A DNA stretch of 61,919 nucleotides from Roseburia sp. (GCA_019421345.1 JAHZFL010000009.1:1-61919), one strand, 5' to 3'; shown: positions 16,327-25,100, counted from the stretch's first letter. A program made the numbers and translations. Notes: a model not told the origin generated them from the sequence alone.

Positions 16327-17109
16327 TTAGATTACGTGTTTCTCTTTGAATTTACCCATCAAGTAAGCAACTGCCTCGTCCGTATCAAGTACCACCTTCT
16401 CACCGGCGCCCTTGCGAACCTTATCCGAAGCCTTTGCAATCTTTGTCGGAGAACCCTTTAAACCAAGATCAGAATCGTCAACATCCTTTAAGTCTGCTCT
16501 GCCCCATACCGTTATTTCCTTGTCGTAGGCATCGAAAATTCCGCCCGGCGTCATGTAACGCGGCTGGTTTAACTCAGAAAGTGCAGTGACAAGACACGGC
16601 ATCTTTGCCTTTAACTCATGGTATCTGTCCTCATACTGACGCTGTACGATCACAGAATCGCCTTCCACCTTAATATCCTGTGCATAGGAAATCACCGGTA
16701 AGCCCAAATGCTCTGCAATCTGAGGTCCAACCTGTGCAGTATCACCGTCGATTGCCTGACGTCCTGTAATAATCAGATCATACTCCAAATTACGGATAGC
16801 TCCTGCAATCGTTATGGAGGTTGCCCATGTATCCGCACCGCCCAGTACACGGTCTGTGATCAGGATTCCCTTGTCTGCACCCATCGCCAGTGCTTCACGC
16901 AGCACCTCGTCAGCCTTCGGAAGTCCCATTGTCACGGCAGTCACCTCTGCCCCATACTGTTCCTTTAACCGGAGCGCAGCCTCAAGTCCTGCCTTATCAT
17001 CCGGATTCATGATACTAAGCATCGCAGCTCTGTCTAAGGTGCCATCCGGGTTAAATTTCACGCCGCCCTTTGTGTCCGGTACCTGCTTTATACATACAAC
17101 TATCTTCAC
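16327..17109 (-). CDS. etfB: electron transfer flavoprotein subunit beta
   Basis: This 260-residue subunit (MKIVVCIKQVPDTKGGVKFNPDGTLDR, then ITGRQAIDGDTAQVGPQIAEHLGLP, the AMP/FAD-binding signature) is the partner of EtfA, encoded 26 bp upstream of it. The start is GTG at 17109, with GGAGTGATAATACC before it. The bifurcating clostridial type is inferred from the neighbours bcd and etfA. Confidence 0.96.
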   Translation of the reverse strand: MKIVVCIKQVPDTKGGVKFNPDGTLDRAAMLSIMNPDDKAGLEAALRLKEQYGAEVTAVTMGLPKADEVLREALAMGADKGILITDRVLGGADTWATSITIAGAIRNLEYDLIITGRQAIDGDTAQVGPQIAEHLGLPVISYAQDIKVEGDSVIVQRQYEDRYHELKAKMPCLVTALSELNQPRYMTPGGIFDAYDKEITVWGRADLKDVDDSDLGLKGSPTKIAKASDKVRKGAGEKVVLDTDEAVAYLMGKFKEKHVI

Positions 17110-17140
17110 GGTATTATCACTCCTTATTCTTATTTTTTGA

Positions 17141-18295
17141 CTACTTCAGTAATGAGCCTGCGATTACCATTCTCTGAACCTCGCTGGTTCCCTCATAAAT
17201 CTCGGTAATCTTCGCATCACGCATCATACGCTCTACATCGTACTCTCTGATGTATCCGTAACCGCCGAACAACTGTACCACCTCGGTTGTCACTGCCATT
17301 GCAGTCTCCGCTGCAAAAAGCTTTGCCTTTGCCGCCTCAACCGAATATACCTTCTGATTTCCCTTTGCCATTGCTGCCTTATAGACAAGCAACTGTGCCG
17401 CCTCAACTCTTGTTGCCATATCTGCCAGCTTAAACTGCGTATTCTGCTGTGCAGCGATCGAGCGTCCGAACTGCTTTCTCTCTTTTGTATAAGCAATTAC
17501 TCTCTCTAATGCTCCCTCAGCAATACCAAGTGCCTGTGCAGCGATACCGATACGTCCACCGTCTAATGTGTGCATTGCGATTGGGAAACCTTTTCCCTGC
17601 GCGCCTAACAGATTCTCCTTCGGGATTCTGCAGTCCTCAAAAATCAGCTCGTAGGTAGAGGAACCGCGGATACCCATCTTCTTCTCCTTTGTTCCAAAGG
17701 AAAATCCCGGTGTTCCCTTCTCAACGATAAAGGTAGAAAATCTCTTTTTCTTTCTTCCTCTCTTATCTTCCTCTACGCTCGTAACAGCGATTACGATATA
17801 AACATCTGCCTCTTTTCCGTTTGTGATAAAGCACTTGGATCCGTTTAATACCCATTCATCGCCGTCAAGCACTGCCTTGGTCTGCGTTCCCTGCGCATCT
17901 GTACCTGCTCCCGGCTCTGTGAGGGCGAACGCGCCAAGCTTCTCGCCGGATGCCAGCGGTCTGACATATTTCTGCTTCTGCTCCTCCGTACCATAAGTTA
18001 AAATCGGGTCGATGCACAGCGAAGTATGCGCCGAAACGATAACGCCTGTCGTACCGCATACCTTGGACAGCTCCTCAACACACATCACATATGTAAGCGG
18101 ATCGCATCCCTGACCGCCGTACTCCTTTGGTACCGGAATCCCCAAAAATCCAAGCTTCTGCATTTTCTTAACGGTCTCGGCAGGAAACTTTTCTGTCTCG
18201 TCCACTTCCTGCGCCAGCGGCTTTACTTCGTTCTCGGCAAACTCTCTGAACAGAGAACGCGCCATTTCATGTTTCTTGTCTAAAGTGAAATCCAT
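17141..18295 (-). CDS. bcd: butyryl-CoA dehydrogenase (short-chain acyl-CoA dehydrogenase)
   Basis: This 384-residue flavoenzyme reduces crotonyl-CoA to butyryl-CoA. Acyl-CoA dehydrogenase signatures are both present: GAFALTEPGAGTDA near 122-135 and QLFGGYGYIREYDVERMMRDAKITEIYEGTSEVQR near the C-terminus, whose IYEGTSE holds the catalytic glutamate. It is co-directional with hbd (28-bp gap) and etfB (31-bp gap). Confidence 0.96.
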   Translation of the reverse strand: MDFTLDKKHEMARSLFREFAENEVKPLAQEVDETEKFPAETVKKMQKLGFLGIPVPKEYGGQGCDPLTYVMCVEELSKVCGTTGVIVSAHTSLCIDPILTYGTEEQKQKYVRPLASGEKLGAFALTEPGAGTDAQGTQTKAVLDGDEWVLNGSKCFITNGKEADVYIVIAVTSVEEDKRGRKKKRFSTFIVEKGTPGFSFGTKEKKMGIRGSSTYELIFEDCRIPKENLLGAQGKGFPIAMHTLDGGRIGIAAQALGIAEGALERVIAYTKERKQFGRSIAAQQNTQFKLADMATRVEAAQLLVYKAAMAKGNQKVYSVEAAKAKLFAAETAMAVTTEVVQLFGGYGYIREYDVERMMRDAKITEIYEGTSEVQRMVIAGSLLK

Positions 18296-18323
18296 GATTT
18301 AAATTCCTCCATCAATTTTAATA

Positions 18324-19196
18324 TTACTGCGCATCAACCGGAGTCTTTGTACGGTCAGCGTTGTATACATAAAATCCTTTTCCGCTCTTAGCGCCAAGAT
18401 TGCCGCCGCGAACCATCTTGCGGATCAGCGGACATGCACGGTATTTGCTGTCTCCTGTTTCCTTATAAAGAACGTCCATAATTGCAAGACAGATGTCAAG
18501 ACCAATAAAATCTCCAAGCTCAAGCGGTCCCATCGGATGGTTCGCTCCAAGCTTCATTGCCGCGTCAATGCCGGCGATGTCAGAAACACCTTCCATCTTA
18601 ATAAATGCAGCTTCGTTGATCATCGGAATTAAGATACGGTTTACCACAAAGCCAGCCGCCTCATTAACCTGTACCGGCGTCTTGCCGATTTCTACGGAGA
18701 TCTTCTTGATCGCTTCAACCGTCTCCTCCGGCGTGTTGACACCCGCGATAACCTCGATCAGCTTCATGCGGTCTGCCGGATTAAAGAAATGCATACCAAC
18801 CATCGGACGTGTTAAGCCGTTTCCGATTTCCGTGATGGAAAGGCTTGATGTATTCGATGCAAAAATGCACTCCGGCTTTGCAATCTTATCAAGCTCCTGG
18901 AAAGTCGTTTTCTTTACGCCCATATCCTCAAAAGCAGCCTCAACGATCAGATCACAGTCAGCGCAAAGATTTTCCTTTAATCCCGCTGTGATCTTTGCAA
19001 CAATCGCATCTGCTGCCTCCTGTGTCATTTTTCCTTTTTCCACAAGTCTTGCATAGCCTTTGGCAATCTTCTCCTTGCCGGCGTCTGCCCATTCCTGCTT
19101 AATATCGCAAAGAGCCACCTCATAGCCCTCTACCTGTGCAAATGCCTTTGCGATGCCCTGTCCCATAGTTCCCGCACCGATAACTCCTACCTTCAT
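18324..19196 (-). CDS. hbd: 3-hydroxybutyryl-CoA dehydrogenase
   Basis: This 290-residue enzyme reduces acetoacetyl-CoA to 3-hydroxybutyryl-CoA. The NAD-binding GVIGAGTMGQGIA is at 4-16; the catalytic HFFNPADRMKLIEVI histidine is near 138-152, with the family's SNTSSLSITEI before it. The C-terminal domain contains ANHPMGPLELGDFIGLDICL. AGGAGG lies upstream. The gene 19321 upstream is thl; no crotonase gene lies between them. Confidence 0.96.
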   Translation of the reverse strand: MKVGVIGAGTMGQGIAKAFAQVEGYEVALCDIKQEWADAGKEKIAKGYARLVEKGKMTQEAADAIVAKITAGLKENLCADCDLIVEAAFEDMGVKKTTFQELDKIAKPECIFASNTSSLSITEIGNGLTRPMVGMHFFNPADRMKLIEVIAGVNTPEETVEAIKKISVEIGKTPVQVNEAAGFVVNRILIPMINEAAFIKMEGVSDIAGIDAAMKLGANHPMGPLELGDFIGLDICLAIMDVLYKETGDSKYRACPLIRKMVRGGNLGAKSGKGFYVYNADRTKTPVDAQ

Positions 19197-19262
19197 GATT
19201 ATATCCTCCTGTCAGGTTTATTTTCCGATTCCTTGAACTTTTACTAATCCAAAAGCTTCCGC

Positions 19263-19298
19263 CGTTCGGACGCAGCCCATGCGTGCAGCGTCCGAACG
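19263..19298 (-). other. intercistronic hairpin between thl and hbd
   Basis: A perfect 11-bp stem (CGTTCGGACGC 19263-19273 with 19288-19298) and 14-base loop in the 124-bp gap between thl and hbd. It has no T tract, so it is more likely an mRNA processing or stability element than a full terminator. Confidence 0.55.
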
Positions 19299-19320
19299 TC
19301 TTCCGCAGACTTCAACGCCC

Positions 19321-20505
19321 TTAGTCTCTCTCAACGATCGTCGAGCAACCCATGCCGCCGCCGATACATAAAGTAGCAAGACCTCTCTTAGCATCTCTTT
19401 TCTGCATCTCATGCAGCAATGTCACAAGAATACGACAGCCGGATGCGCCTACCGGATGTCCGAGAGCGATCGCGCCTCCGTTGACATTTACCTTTGACAT
19501 ATCGAAGTTCAAATCTCTTGCTACCGCGATAGACTGCGCCGCAAACGCCTCGTTTGCCTCTACAAGGTCAATGTCATCAATGGTAAGTCCTGTTCTCTCA
19601 AATACCTTCCTCGTGGAAGCAACAGGTCCTACGCCCATGATCTCAGGCTCTACACCGCCGAGAGCTCCGGCAACCCATGTAGCCATCGGTGTTACACCGA
19701 GCTCCTTTGCCTTCTCCTCGCTCATCACAACGATCGCAGCCGCACCGTCATTGATACCGGATGCGTTTCCTGCAGTTACAAGTCCGCCCTCTTTTCCTGA
19801 ACAGCACTTTAAGCCGGAAAGAGACTCTGCTGTCGTACCTGCACGAGGACCCTCATCTGTTACAAAATCAACTACCTGCTTCTTTACCTTCACCGGAACC
19901 GGAACGATCTCATCCTTAAATTTACCCTCTGCCAGAGCCTTCTCGCATTTCTGCTGGCTGCTTGCTGCAAACTCATCCAATTCCTCGCGTGTAATACCAT
20001 ATTTATCACATACATTCTCTGCAGTGATCATCATGTGATAATGGTTGAATGCGTCTGTTAATGCATCGTTTACCATTGTGTCGATGATCGTCGCATTATT
20101 CATACGATACCCAAAACGAGCCTTCGTCATAGCATACGGAGCCATAGACATATTCTCCATACCGCCGGCAACAACAATATCTGCCTGACCTGCCATGATC
20201 ATAGCGGCTGCCTCGTTTACGCATTTCAGACCGGAACCGCACACGACATTAAGCGTCACAGCCGGTACCTCGATCGGAAGTCCTGCCTTGATCGATGCCT
20301 GACGGGCAACGTTCTGTCCCTGTGCCGCCTGAATGACACATCCCATCATAACCTCATCTACCTGCTCCGGTTTTACCCCTGCTCTCTGTAATGCTTCTTT
20401 AATAACAATTGCCCCTAAATCTGCTGCCGGAGTATTGCTTAATGCTCCACCCATTTTACCAATAGCGGTACGGCATGCACCTGCCAAAACTACTTTCTTT
20501 GCCAT
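19321..20505 (-). CDS. thlA: acetyl-CoA C-acetyltransferase (thiolase)
   Basis: This 394-residue biosynthetic thiolase condenses two acetyl-CoA to acetoacetyl-CoA. The nucleophilic cysteine lies in LNVVCGSGLKCVNEA near 85-95; the other active-site motifs are NVNGGAIALGHPVGASG and LCIGGGMGCS at the C-terminus. The start at 20505 follows AAGGAG. First gene of the butyrate operon, preceded by a Rex operator. Confidence 0.96.
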   Translation of the reverse strand: MAKKVVLAGACRTAIGKMGGALSNTPAADLGAIVIKEALQRAGVKPEQVDEVMMGCVIQAAQGQNVARQASIKAGLPIEVPAVTLNVVCGSGLKCVNEAAAMIMAGQADIVVAGGMENMSMAPYAMTKARFGYRMNNATIIDTMVNDALTDAFNHYHMMITAENVCDKYGITREELDEFAASSQQKCEKALAEGKFKDEIVPVPVKVKKQVVDFVTDEGPRAGTTAESLSGLKCCSGKEGGLVTAGNASGINDGAAAIVVMSEEKAKELGVTPMATWVAGALGGVEPEIMGVGPVASTRKVFERTGLTIDDIDLVEANEAFAAQSIAVARDLNFDMSKVNVNGGAIALGHPVGASGCRILVTLLHEMQKRDAKRGLATLCIGGGMGCSTIVERD

Positions 20506-20593
20506 TTTGAATTCTCCTTTCCCTGTTCGCACAAACCCCTGTTCTTTTGCAGAGAATATGTATTCTTCTCTAAATAAAATTCGCCAAAAATAG

Positions 20594-20611
20594 TTGTTAA
20601 TTTTTTAACAA
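20594..20611. promoter_or_regulatory. Rex operator
   Basis: The 18-bp palindrome TTGTTAATTTTTTAACAA is an exact match to the Firmicute Rex consensus (TTGTTAA, four free bases, TTAACAA). Rex represses when NADH is low relative to NAD+. The site lies 89 bp upstream of thlA, between the candidate promoter and the gene. Confidence 0.9.
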
Positions 20612-20641
20612 TCTTTTTGTAAAAAAATAAAACACACAACC

Positions 20642-20686
20642 ATGTCTGAGCCTTCTGTTTTCCCCTATTCCCTCAGCCATGGTTCA
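20642..20686 (-). other. leader hairpin with T-rich tail upstream of the Rex site
   Basis: On the minus strand AACCATGGCTGAG pairs imperfectly with CTCAGACATGGTT (one bulge), followed by GTGTGTTTTATTTTTTT. This looks like an attenuator or weak terminator placed in the leader between the candidate promoter and the Rex site. Confidence 0.4.
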
Positions 20687-20726
20687 TTTTTTAATCAGCG
20701 TTTTTCTAGGTTTCTGCTACCTTCTC

Positions 20727-20755
20727 ATGCTACCATATTTCTTTTGTAAATGCAA
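20727..20755 (-). promoter_or_regulatory. candidate promoter of the butyrate operon
   Basis: Minus-strand TTGCAT (20750-20755), a 17-bp spacer and TAGCAT (20727-20732). Transcription would start about 215 bp before thlA and run through the hairpin and the Rex site. A second promoter overlapping the Rex site is possible but no strong hexamers are seen. Confidence 0.45.
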
Positions 20756-20858
20756 TAACTTTCTGCTTTTTTCACAATTGTAAAGTTTGATTTTGTCTGC
20801 TTTCTTTCCCCGTTTTCGTTAAAAATTTATCATGAAAACCTGGCTCTATCAAAAAGAA

Positions 20859-20898
20859 AAAGGGCAATTCTTGTGTATTTTCCACAAAATTGCCCTTT
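20859..20898 (-). terminator. terminator after the cell wall hydrolase gene
   Basis: An 11-bp stem (AAAGGGCAATT 20859-20869 with 20888-20898) extended by TTGTG/CACAA, followed by T residues on the minus strand. Confidence 0.85.
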
Positions 20899-20902
20899 GT
20901 TC

Positions 20903-22057
20903 TTAATAAAATACATGATTGCCGATGACCGTCCCCTGAATGATCCCGTTGTTTCTGCGGAAGTACAGGCAGTTTAAGGTGATGTTCCCGTTTAAGACCT
21001 CCTGTGCCGCCTGAAGACATTCATTATTTACACCCGCCTGCAGCCGATAAGCAAGACGTCCGCTTGCAACCGGAGAAAACTGCCCACTCTGATAGATCAC
21101 GCCCGATATGGTATTCGGAAAATAAGAGCTTTTTACACGATTTAAAACGACGCTCCCCACAGCAAGCTTTCCGGCATAGGGCTCTCCCTCAGACTCGCAC
21201 TGAATGATCGCTCCCAAAAGATATGCGTCACTGTCTGTCGGCACATAGACCACGCCTGACGTATCCTCCTGCTCCTGCTGCTTGATCGCCTCTAAACGCG
21301 CCGCATCCTCGCGTGCCTTCTGCTCCTCCAGCTTCTGCTCATAGGCGATCATATCGGCAAGCTTCTTCTCCAGCTCGTTTACGTCTCCCTGCGCCTGCGC
21401 AAGCTCCTCATTTGTCTGCGCAAGATTTGCCTGCGCCGTGCTGATCAGGCTGTTGACGCGCTTTTGGTTCTGCTTCATCTCATCCTGCATTGCGACAAGC
21501 GTTTCCATATCGGCTTCCAGCCCCGCCTTCTGCTCAGCGATCTCCTGCTGTACACGCTGAAATTCGTCCAGCTTTTGTCTGTCATAGGTATTAATCTGCG
21601 AAATGTATTCCGTCCGGTTCAAAAAATCCTTCATCGAAGAAGCCTCCAGCAGCGTCTGCCATGCGGATGCTGTACTGTTCTCATAGATAAACCGGATTCT
21701 GACCTTCATATCCTCGTACTGCTCCTTAGAACGGAGCTCCGCAGCCGCAAGCTCGTCCTGCGCCCGTGCGATTTCAGTCTCCTTCGTCTCTATCTCACCC
21801 TCCAGTTTATTCATGGAGGAGGCGATGTTCTGAAGCTCCCCGTTTAACCCGTTTAGGTTTGCCTCAATATCCCCCTTTTTATCGGAAATATCATCTACTT
21901 CCTCCTGCGCTTCCTCCTTCTGCTGCTGCAGACTGTTGATCTGATTCTTAGCATCCTCAATATTCTGCTGCGTCGTTTTGGCATAGGATGTGTTGACGGA
22001 AAGCATCCCAAGCACCAGTGCTGCGCTCAAAATTCTTTTCCACAGAATATGCTTCAT
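20903..22057 (-). CDS. secreted cell wall hydrolase with coiled coil (SleB/CwlJ-type domain)
   Basis: This 384-residue exported protein has a signal peptide at 1-26 (LSAALVLGMLSVNTSYA), then a long coiled coil (about 28-250, rich in Q, E, K) like that of PcsB/CwlO-type proteins. The C-terminal hydrolase-2 domain (about 275-384) has LLGAIIQCESEGEPYAGKLAVGSVVLNRVKSSYFPNTISGVIYQSGQFSPV with the catalytic glutamate in QCESEG. The coiled coil suggests control by an FtsEX-like partner, as in other CwlO/PcsB proteins (inference). Confidence 0.88.
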   Translation of the reverse strand: MKHILWKRILSAALVLGMLSVNTSYAKTTQQNIEDAKNQINSLQQQKEEAQEEVDDISDKKGDIEANLNGLNGELQNIASSMNKLEGEIETKETEIARAQDELAAAELRSKEQYEDMKVRIRFIYENSTASAWQTLLEASSMKDFLNRTEYISQINTYDRQKLDEFQRVQQEIAEQKAGLEADMETLVAMQDEMKQNQKRVNSLISTAQANLAQTNEELAQAQGDVNELEKKLADMIAYEQKLEEQKAREDAARLEAIKQQEQEDTSGVVYVPTDSDAYLLGAIIQCESEGEPYAGKLAVGSVVLNRVKSSYFPNTISGVIYQSGQFSPVASGRLAYRLQAGVNNECLQAAQEVLNGNITLNCLYFRRNNGIIQGTVIGNHVFY

Positions 22058-22105
22058 ATGTATTCCCTTTCCCCAAAAAGATAATGATATACTTATTCTA
22101 ACAGA

Positions 22106-22134
22106 TTGTATTTAACCTTTCAATATGGTATAAT
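22106..22134 (+). promoter_or_regulatory. promoter of the HD-GYP-like gene
   Basis: TTGTAT (22106-22111), a 17-bp spacer and TATAAT (22129-22134), 48 bp before the ATG. Confidence 0.75.
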
Positions 22135-22165
22135 GTGGACATTATATCTTACATTGGTATTGAAC

Positions 22166-22174
22166 GGGGGGGGG
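22166..22174 (+). promoter_or_regulatory. G9 homopolymer as ribosome binding site
   Basis: Nine consecutive G residues end 7 bases before the ATG at 22182 and are the only Shine-Dalgarno-like sequence. The length of such tracts is prone to slip, which would alter spacing to the start codon. Confidence 0.7.
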
Positions 22175-22181
22175 ATTGTTT

Positions 22182-23471
22182 ATGCAATTTGTTAAAACTG
22201 CTGACCTAAAGCCGGGCATGCGTCTGGCAAAGCCGATCTATAACCGGATGGGCGTTCTTCTTTATGAAAGAGATACAAGGCTTACCTTACAGGGCATCAA
22301 CAGCATTGAAAATTTCGGTCTTATCGGAATTTTTATTCTTGAACCGGCAGAGCCGCTGCCGCCGCTCTCAAGAGAAGATTTGGAGTTTGAACAGTTCCAG
22401 ACCATCTATATGTTTAAATTAAAGGATAACATGGACAGGCTTAAACGCAATCTCGCTCCGTCCACGCTTCTTGAGCTGGTCAATGATATTCAGTCTCATT
22501 ACGGTGTTTTGGATCACAAGCTGAATTTCACGCAAACGCTGCGCAGTTCGGCAGATTTTGTATATAAGCATTCCATCAGCGTGGCGATCCTTACCGCAAT
22601 GATCTCGAATCAGATGCAGCTTCCGGAGGAGGAAGCGCGCGCGCTTATTACCGCTGCTCTGCTTTATGATTTCGGGTACCTTTATGTGCCGCAGTCTGTT
22701 CTCGATAAGGGTGATGATCTTACCGAAAGCGACTTAAACTTTATTCAGATGAACCTCGAACGGGGCTATGAAACAATACGTCCGCGCTACGAGGAATGCG
22801 AGCTTCCCAAGATCTCGCTTGAGATTATCCAGCAAATGATTTTTCAGGGAAGCCAGACGCTTAAGATCAAGGAGCCTGCGGATAATGTAAAGCTTCTGTA
22901 CGATATTTTAAAAGCTGCGGACCGGTTCGACCGCCTGACTGCGATGAATATTAATAATCCTCCTGTTTCCGAGGTTGCAGCCATGACTTTCCTTCATAAG
23001 CACAACAGCACCTACAACCCGTTGGTAGTCAATGCGCTGGCAGAATGTATCCATATTCTGCCGACCGGATCGTGTGTAGACCTCTCTGACGGAGAAAAGG
23101 CACTCGTTCTGGAGGAAAACGCGGCGGACTTCACAAGACCGATGATCCTAAAGTTCTCAAACAACGTCATCTATGATCTGAGCGATCCTATTATCAGCAA
23201 ATCGCTCCATATCATTGATATCATGAAAACAATGGATAACCGTATCGCAATCGACGAGGAGACATTAAAGCATTTTGTCGCTGACAAATATATTCAGGAA
23301 ACGGCGGAGCGATTCCGCAGACGCAAGCTTGAAATCGCCCAGCGCAAGCAGCAGGAGCTGCAGCAGCAGACGATGGATGCGCTCCTTGCGGACACCTCCT
23401 TCCTTGCAGACGATGCTCCACAGGAGACGCCTGCCGCAAAGAGACCCCGTAAGCGCATGAAACTCATTTAA
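22182..23471 (+). CDS. degenerate HD-GYP domain protein
   Basis: This 429-residue protein begins MQFVKTADLKPGMRLAKPIYNRMGVLLYERDTRLT, the standard N-terminus of HD-GYP proteins. Residues about 120-320 follow the HD-GYP pattern, but metal ligands are lost: VYKHSISVAIL keeps the first histidine, while the HD pair is YD (LLYDFGYLYVP where LLHDIGKIGIP is usual) and the HHE and GYP motifs are absent. It probably lacks cyclic-di-GMP phosphodiesterase activity and may act as a binder or scaffold. The C-terminus is basic and coiled (RRRKLEIAQRKQQELQQQ). It is the only host gene in its neighbourhood on the plus strand. Confidence 0.8.
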   Translation: MQFVKTADLKPGMRLAKPIYNRMGVLLYERDTRLTLQGINSIENFGLIGIFILEPAEPLPPLSREDLEFEQFQTIYMFKLKDNMDRLKRNLAPSTLLELVNDIQSHYGVLDHKLNFTQTLRSSADFVYKHSISVAILTAMISNQMQLPEEEARALITAALLYDFGYLYVPQSVLDKGDDLTESDLNFIQMNLERGYETIRPRYEECELPKISLEIIQQMIFQGSQTLKIKEPADNVKLLYDILKAADRFDRLTAMNINNPPVSEVAAMTFLHKHNSTYNPLVVNALAECIHILPTGSCVDLSDGEKALVLEENAADFTRPMILKFSNNVIYDLSDPIISKSLHIIDIMKTMDNRIAIDEETLKHFVADKYIQETAERFRRRKLEIAQRKQQELQQQTMDALLADTSFLADDAPQETPAAKRPRKRMKLI

Positions 23472-23520
23472 AAGCAATAAATAAGCTTGTCACTTCGCAT
23501 CTTGCACCTAATTTGATAAA

Positions 23521-23569
23521 AATAAGGACTTGTTTTACCGGTAAACCCCCGTCAAAACAAGTCCTTATT
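23521..23569. terminator. bidirectional terminator
   Basis: A perfect 16-bp stem (AATAAGGACTTGTTTT 23521-23536 with 23554-23569), T-rich on both exits. It separates the convergent HD-GYP-like gene and the GH25 gene. Confidence 0.9.
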
Positions 23570-23570
23570 T

Positions 23571-25100
23571 TTATTGTGCGCCTGTCAGATAGCTGCTGAT
23601 ACAGTATAGTGTCTGCCCGTTATACTCCACCCTTGACCAGCCGTATTCCTCATTAATTCCGGTTCGCGTCACAGTCTCCCCGTTATGAAGAACGGCAGCG
23701 ACTGCAGAATCCGGATGTGTCACGCTTGGCATCGTCCGCAGATTGACCTCTATCTTTGCCGTCACGCTGTCATTCACCGCCGTAAACTTCGTCTTAAGAC
23801 CGTCTCCCTGATCTGCCGGCGCATCATACGGCATCCGGTAATTCAAATCTGTGGTCAGATAATTAGAAACTGCATAATAGGTCTGCCCATTATAAACAAT
23901 GCGCGACCAACCGCTGTCGCTGACGCCTGTGCGGGTCGCCGTCTCCCCGTTTGCCAGTGCCGCCTGCACCGTGCTGTCAGCTCCCTGTCTTGGAATATCA
24001 CGCAGATTCGTCTTTTCTTTCGCAGTAACCACCTCATTCACCTCCGTGAAACGCATCAGAGCCTCCACGTCGGCTTCCGCACCCTCCGGCGCAAGATCAC
24101 TCTTTGCGTCGGCTGTTCCCTCATAGGTGAAATATGCCACGTTGACATCCACCGGTTCCGGCACTCCCGCCACGCTGCCCTTGTTTGTATACTGCCACAT
24201 GCCATACCCGTCCGCATAACTGTCTGCTCCCTCATCCGTCGGCGCAATCCCGTCAGGATACCATGCCATCCAAAGCTTATAGGACTGCCGCAGCCGCGAA
24301 GTGTCCCACCGCGCGTCGCCCTCCATCTCATTTTTTGCCGCATAGAACATCGGCGTGTAGCCGCGCTCATAAATACGTTTTAAAAATGCATCTGCAATAT
24401 CCGTCCGCTCACTCTGCGTCAATTCATATTGACGGCTCTTGGGATTTGTAAAGCCCTCACAGTTATAGGCTACGGGATAGGTAATCCGGTACTGCGCGAT
24501 CAGATCGGCAACCCAGTCCGCTTCTGCCCAGGCCTCCTCCTCCGTGACCGCCGTAGAAAAGAAATATGCCCCGACTTTCAGTCCGTTCGCCTGTGCCTCC
24601 TGCAGGTTATATCTCGCATTCGTATCCTCGCAGATTTCCCCCGTTTCAAGCGTCCGATAGCCGACGCGCACCATTGCAAACTCAATACCGCTGTCCGCTG
24701 CTTGCCTCCAGTCTATCGTTCCCTGAAACTTCGACACATCAATCCCAAGACTCCTGCCGGAAAGCTCCGGCACAGCCTCCGCCGAAAGCACTGTCGGCAC
24801 AGCCTCGCCATCATTCTCTCCCGCCGTCATAGCTCCCGCAAACACATTCTGCGGATCCTGCTCATGATCGCTAACCGGAATGCTTGACGTTTCCTGCGTA
24901 TTCGGCTCTGCGACCTCCGCATTGCCAACCTCCGTCGAAATCACCGGTTTTTCCTCGGCGGGATCCTTCCCCCGACTTATTTTTATAAAAACCGCAACTA
25001 CGATGACAAGCAATATCGCAACGACGACGATTGGCAGCAGCATGCGCCAGCCGCTCATAGTTCTGTCACTCCTGTTCCAAAAACCATCCCCACGCCTCAT
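23571..25100 (-). CDS. GH25 family muramidase with two SH3-type repeats
   Basis: This 509-residue protein has an N-terminal anchor at about 20-42 (MLLPIVVVAILLVIVVAVFI), a linker, then a GH25 domain (about 115-330, LGIDVSKFQGTIDWRQAADSGIEFAMVRVGYR). Two bacterial SH3 repeats follow (about 350-415 and 440-505, each with VNLRTMPS/TNLRDIPR and GWSRVEYNGQTLYCISSYLTG). GH25 hydrolyses the glycan strand of peptidoglycan. The usual D-x-E active-site pair reads N-x-E (YPVAYNCEGF). The start at 25100 follows GGAGGAGG. Confidence 0.9.
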   Translation of the reverse strand: MRRGDGFWNRSDRTMSGWRMLLPIVVVAILLVIVVAVFIKISRGKDPAEEKPVISTEVGNAEVAEPNTQETSSIPVSDHEQDPQNVFAGAMTAGENDGEAVPTVLSAEAVPELSGRSLGIDVSKFQGTIDWRQAADSGIEFAMVRVGYRTLETGEICEDTNARYNLQEAQANGLKVGAYFFSTAVTEEEAWAEADWVADLIAQYRITYPVAYNCEGFTNPKSRQYELTQSERTDIADAFLKRIYERGYTPMFYAAKNEMEGDARWDTSRLRQSYKLWMAWYPDGIAPTDEGADSYADGYGMWQYTNKGSVAGVPEPVDVNVAYFTYEGTADAKSDLAPEGAEADVEALMRFTEVNEVVTAKEKTNLRDIPRQGADSTVQAALANGETATRTGVSDSGWSRIVYNGQTYYAVSNYLTTDLNYRMPYDAPADQGDGLKTKFTAVNDSVTAKIEVNLRTMPSVTHPDSAVAAVLHNGETVTRTGINEEYGWSRVEYNGQTLYCISSYLTGAQ

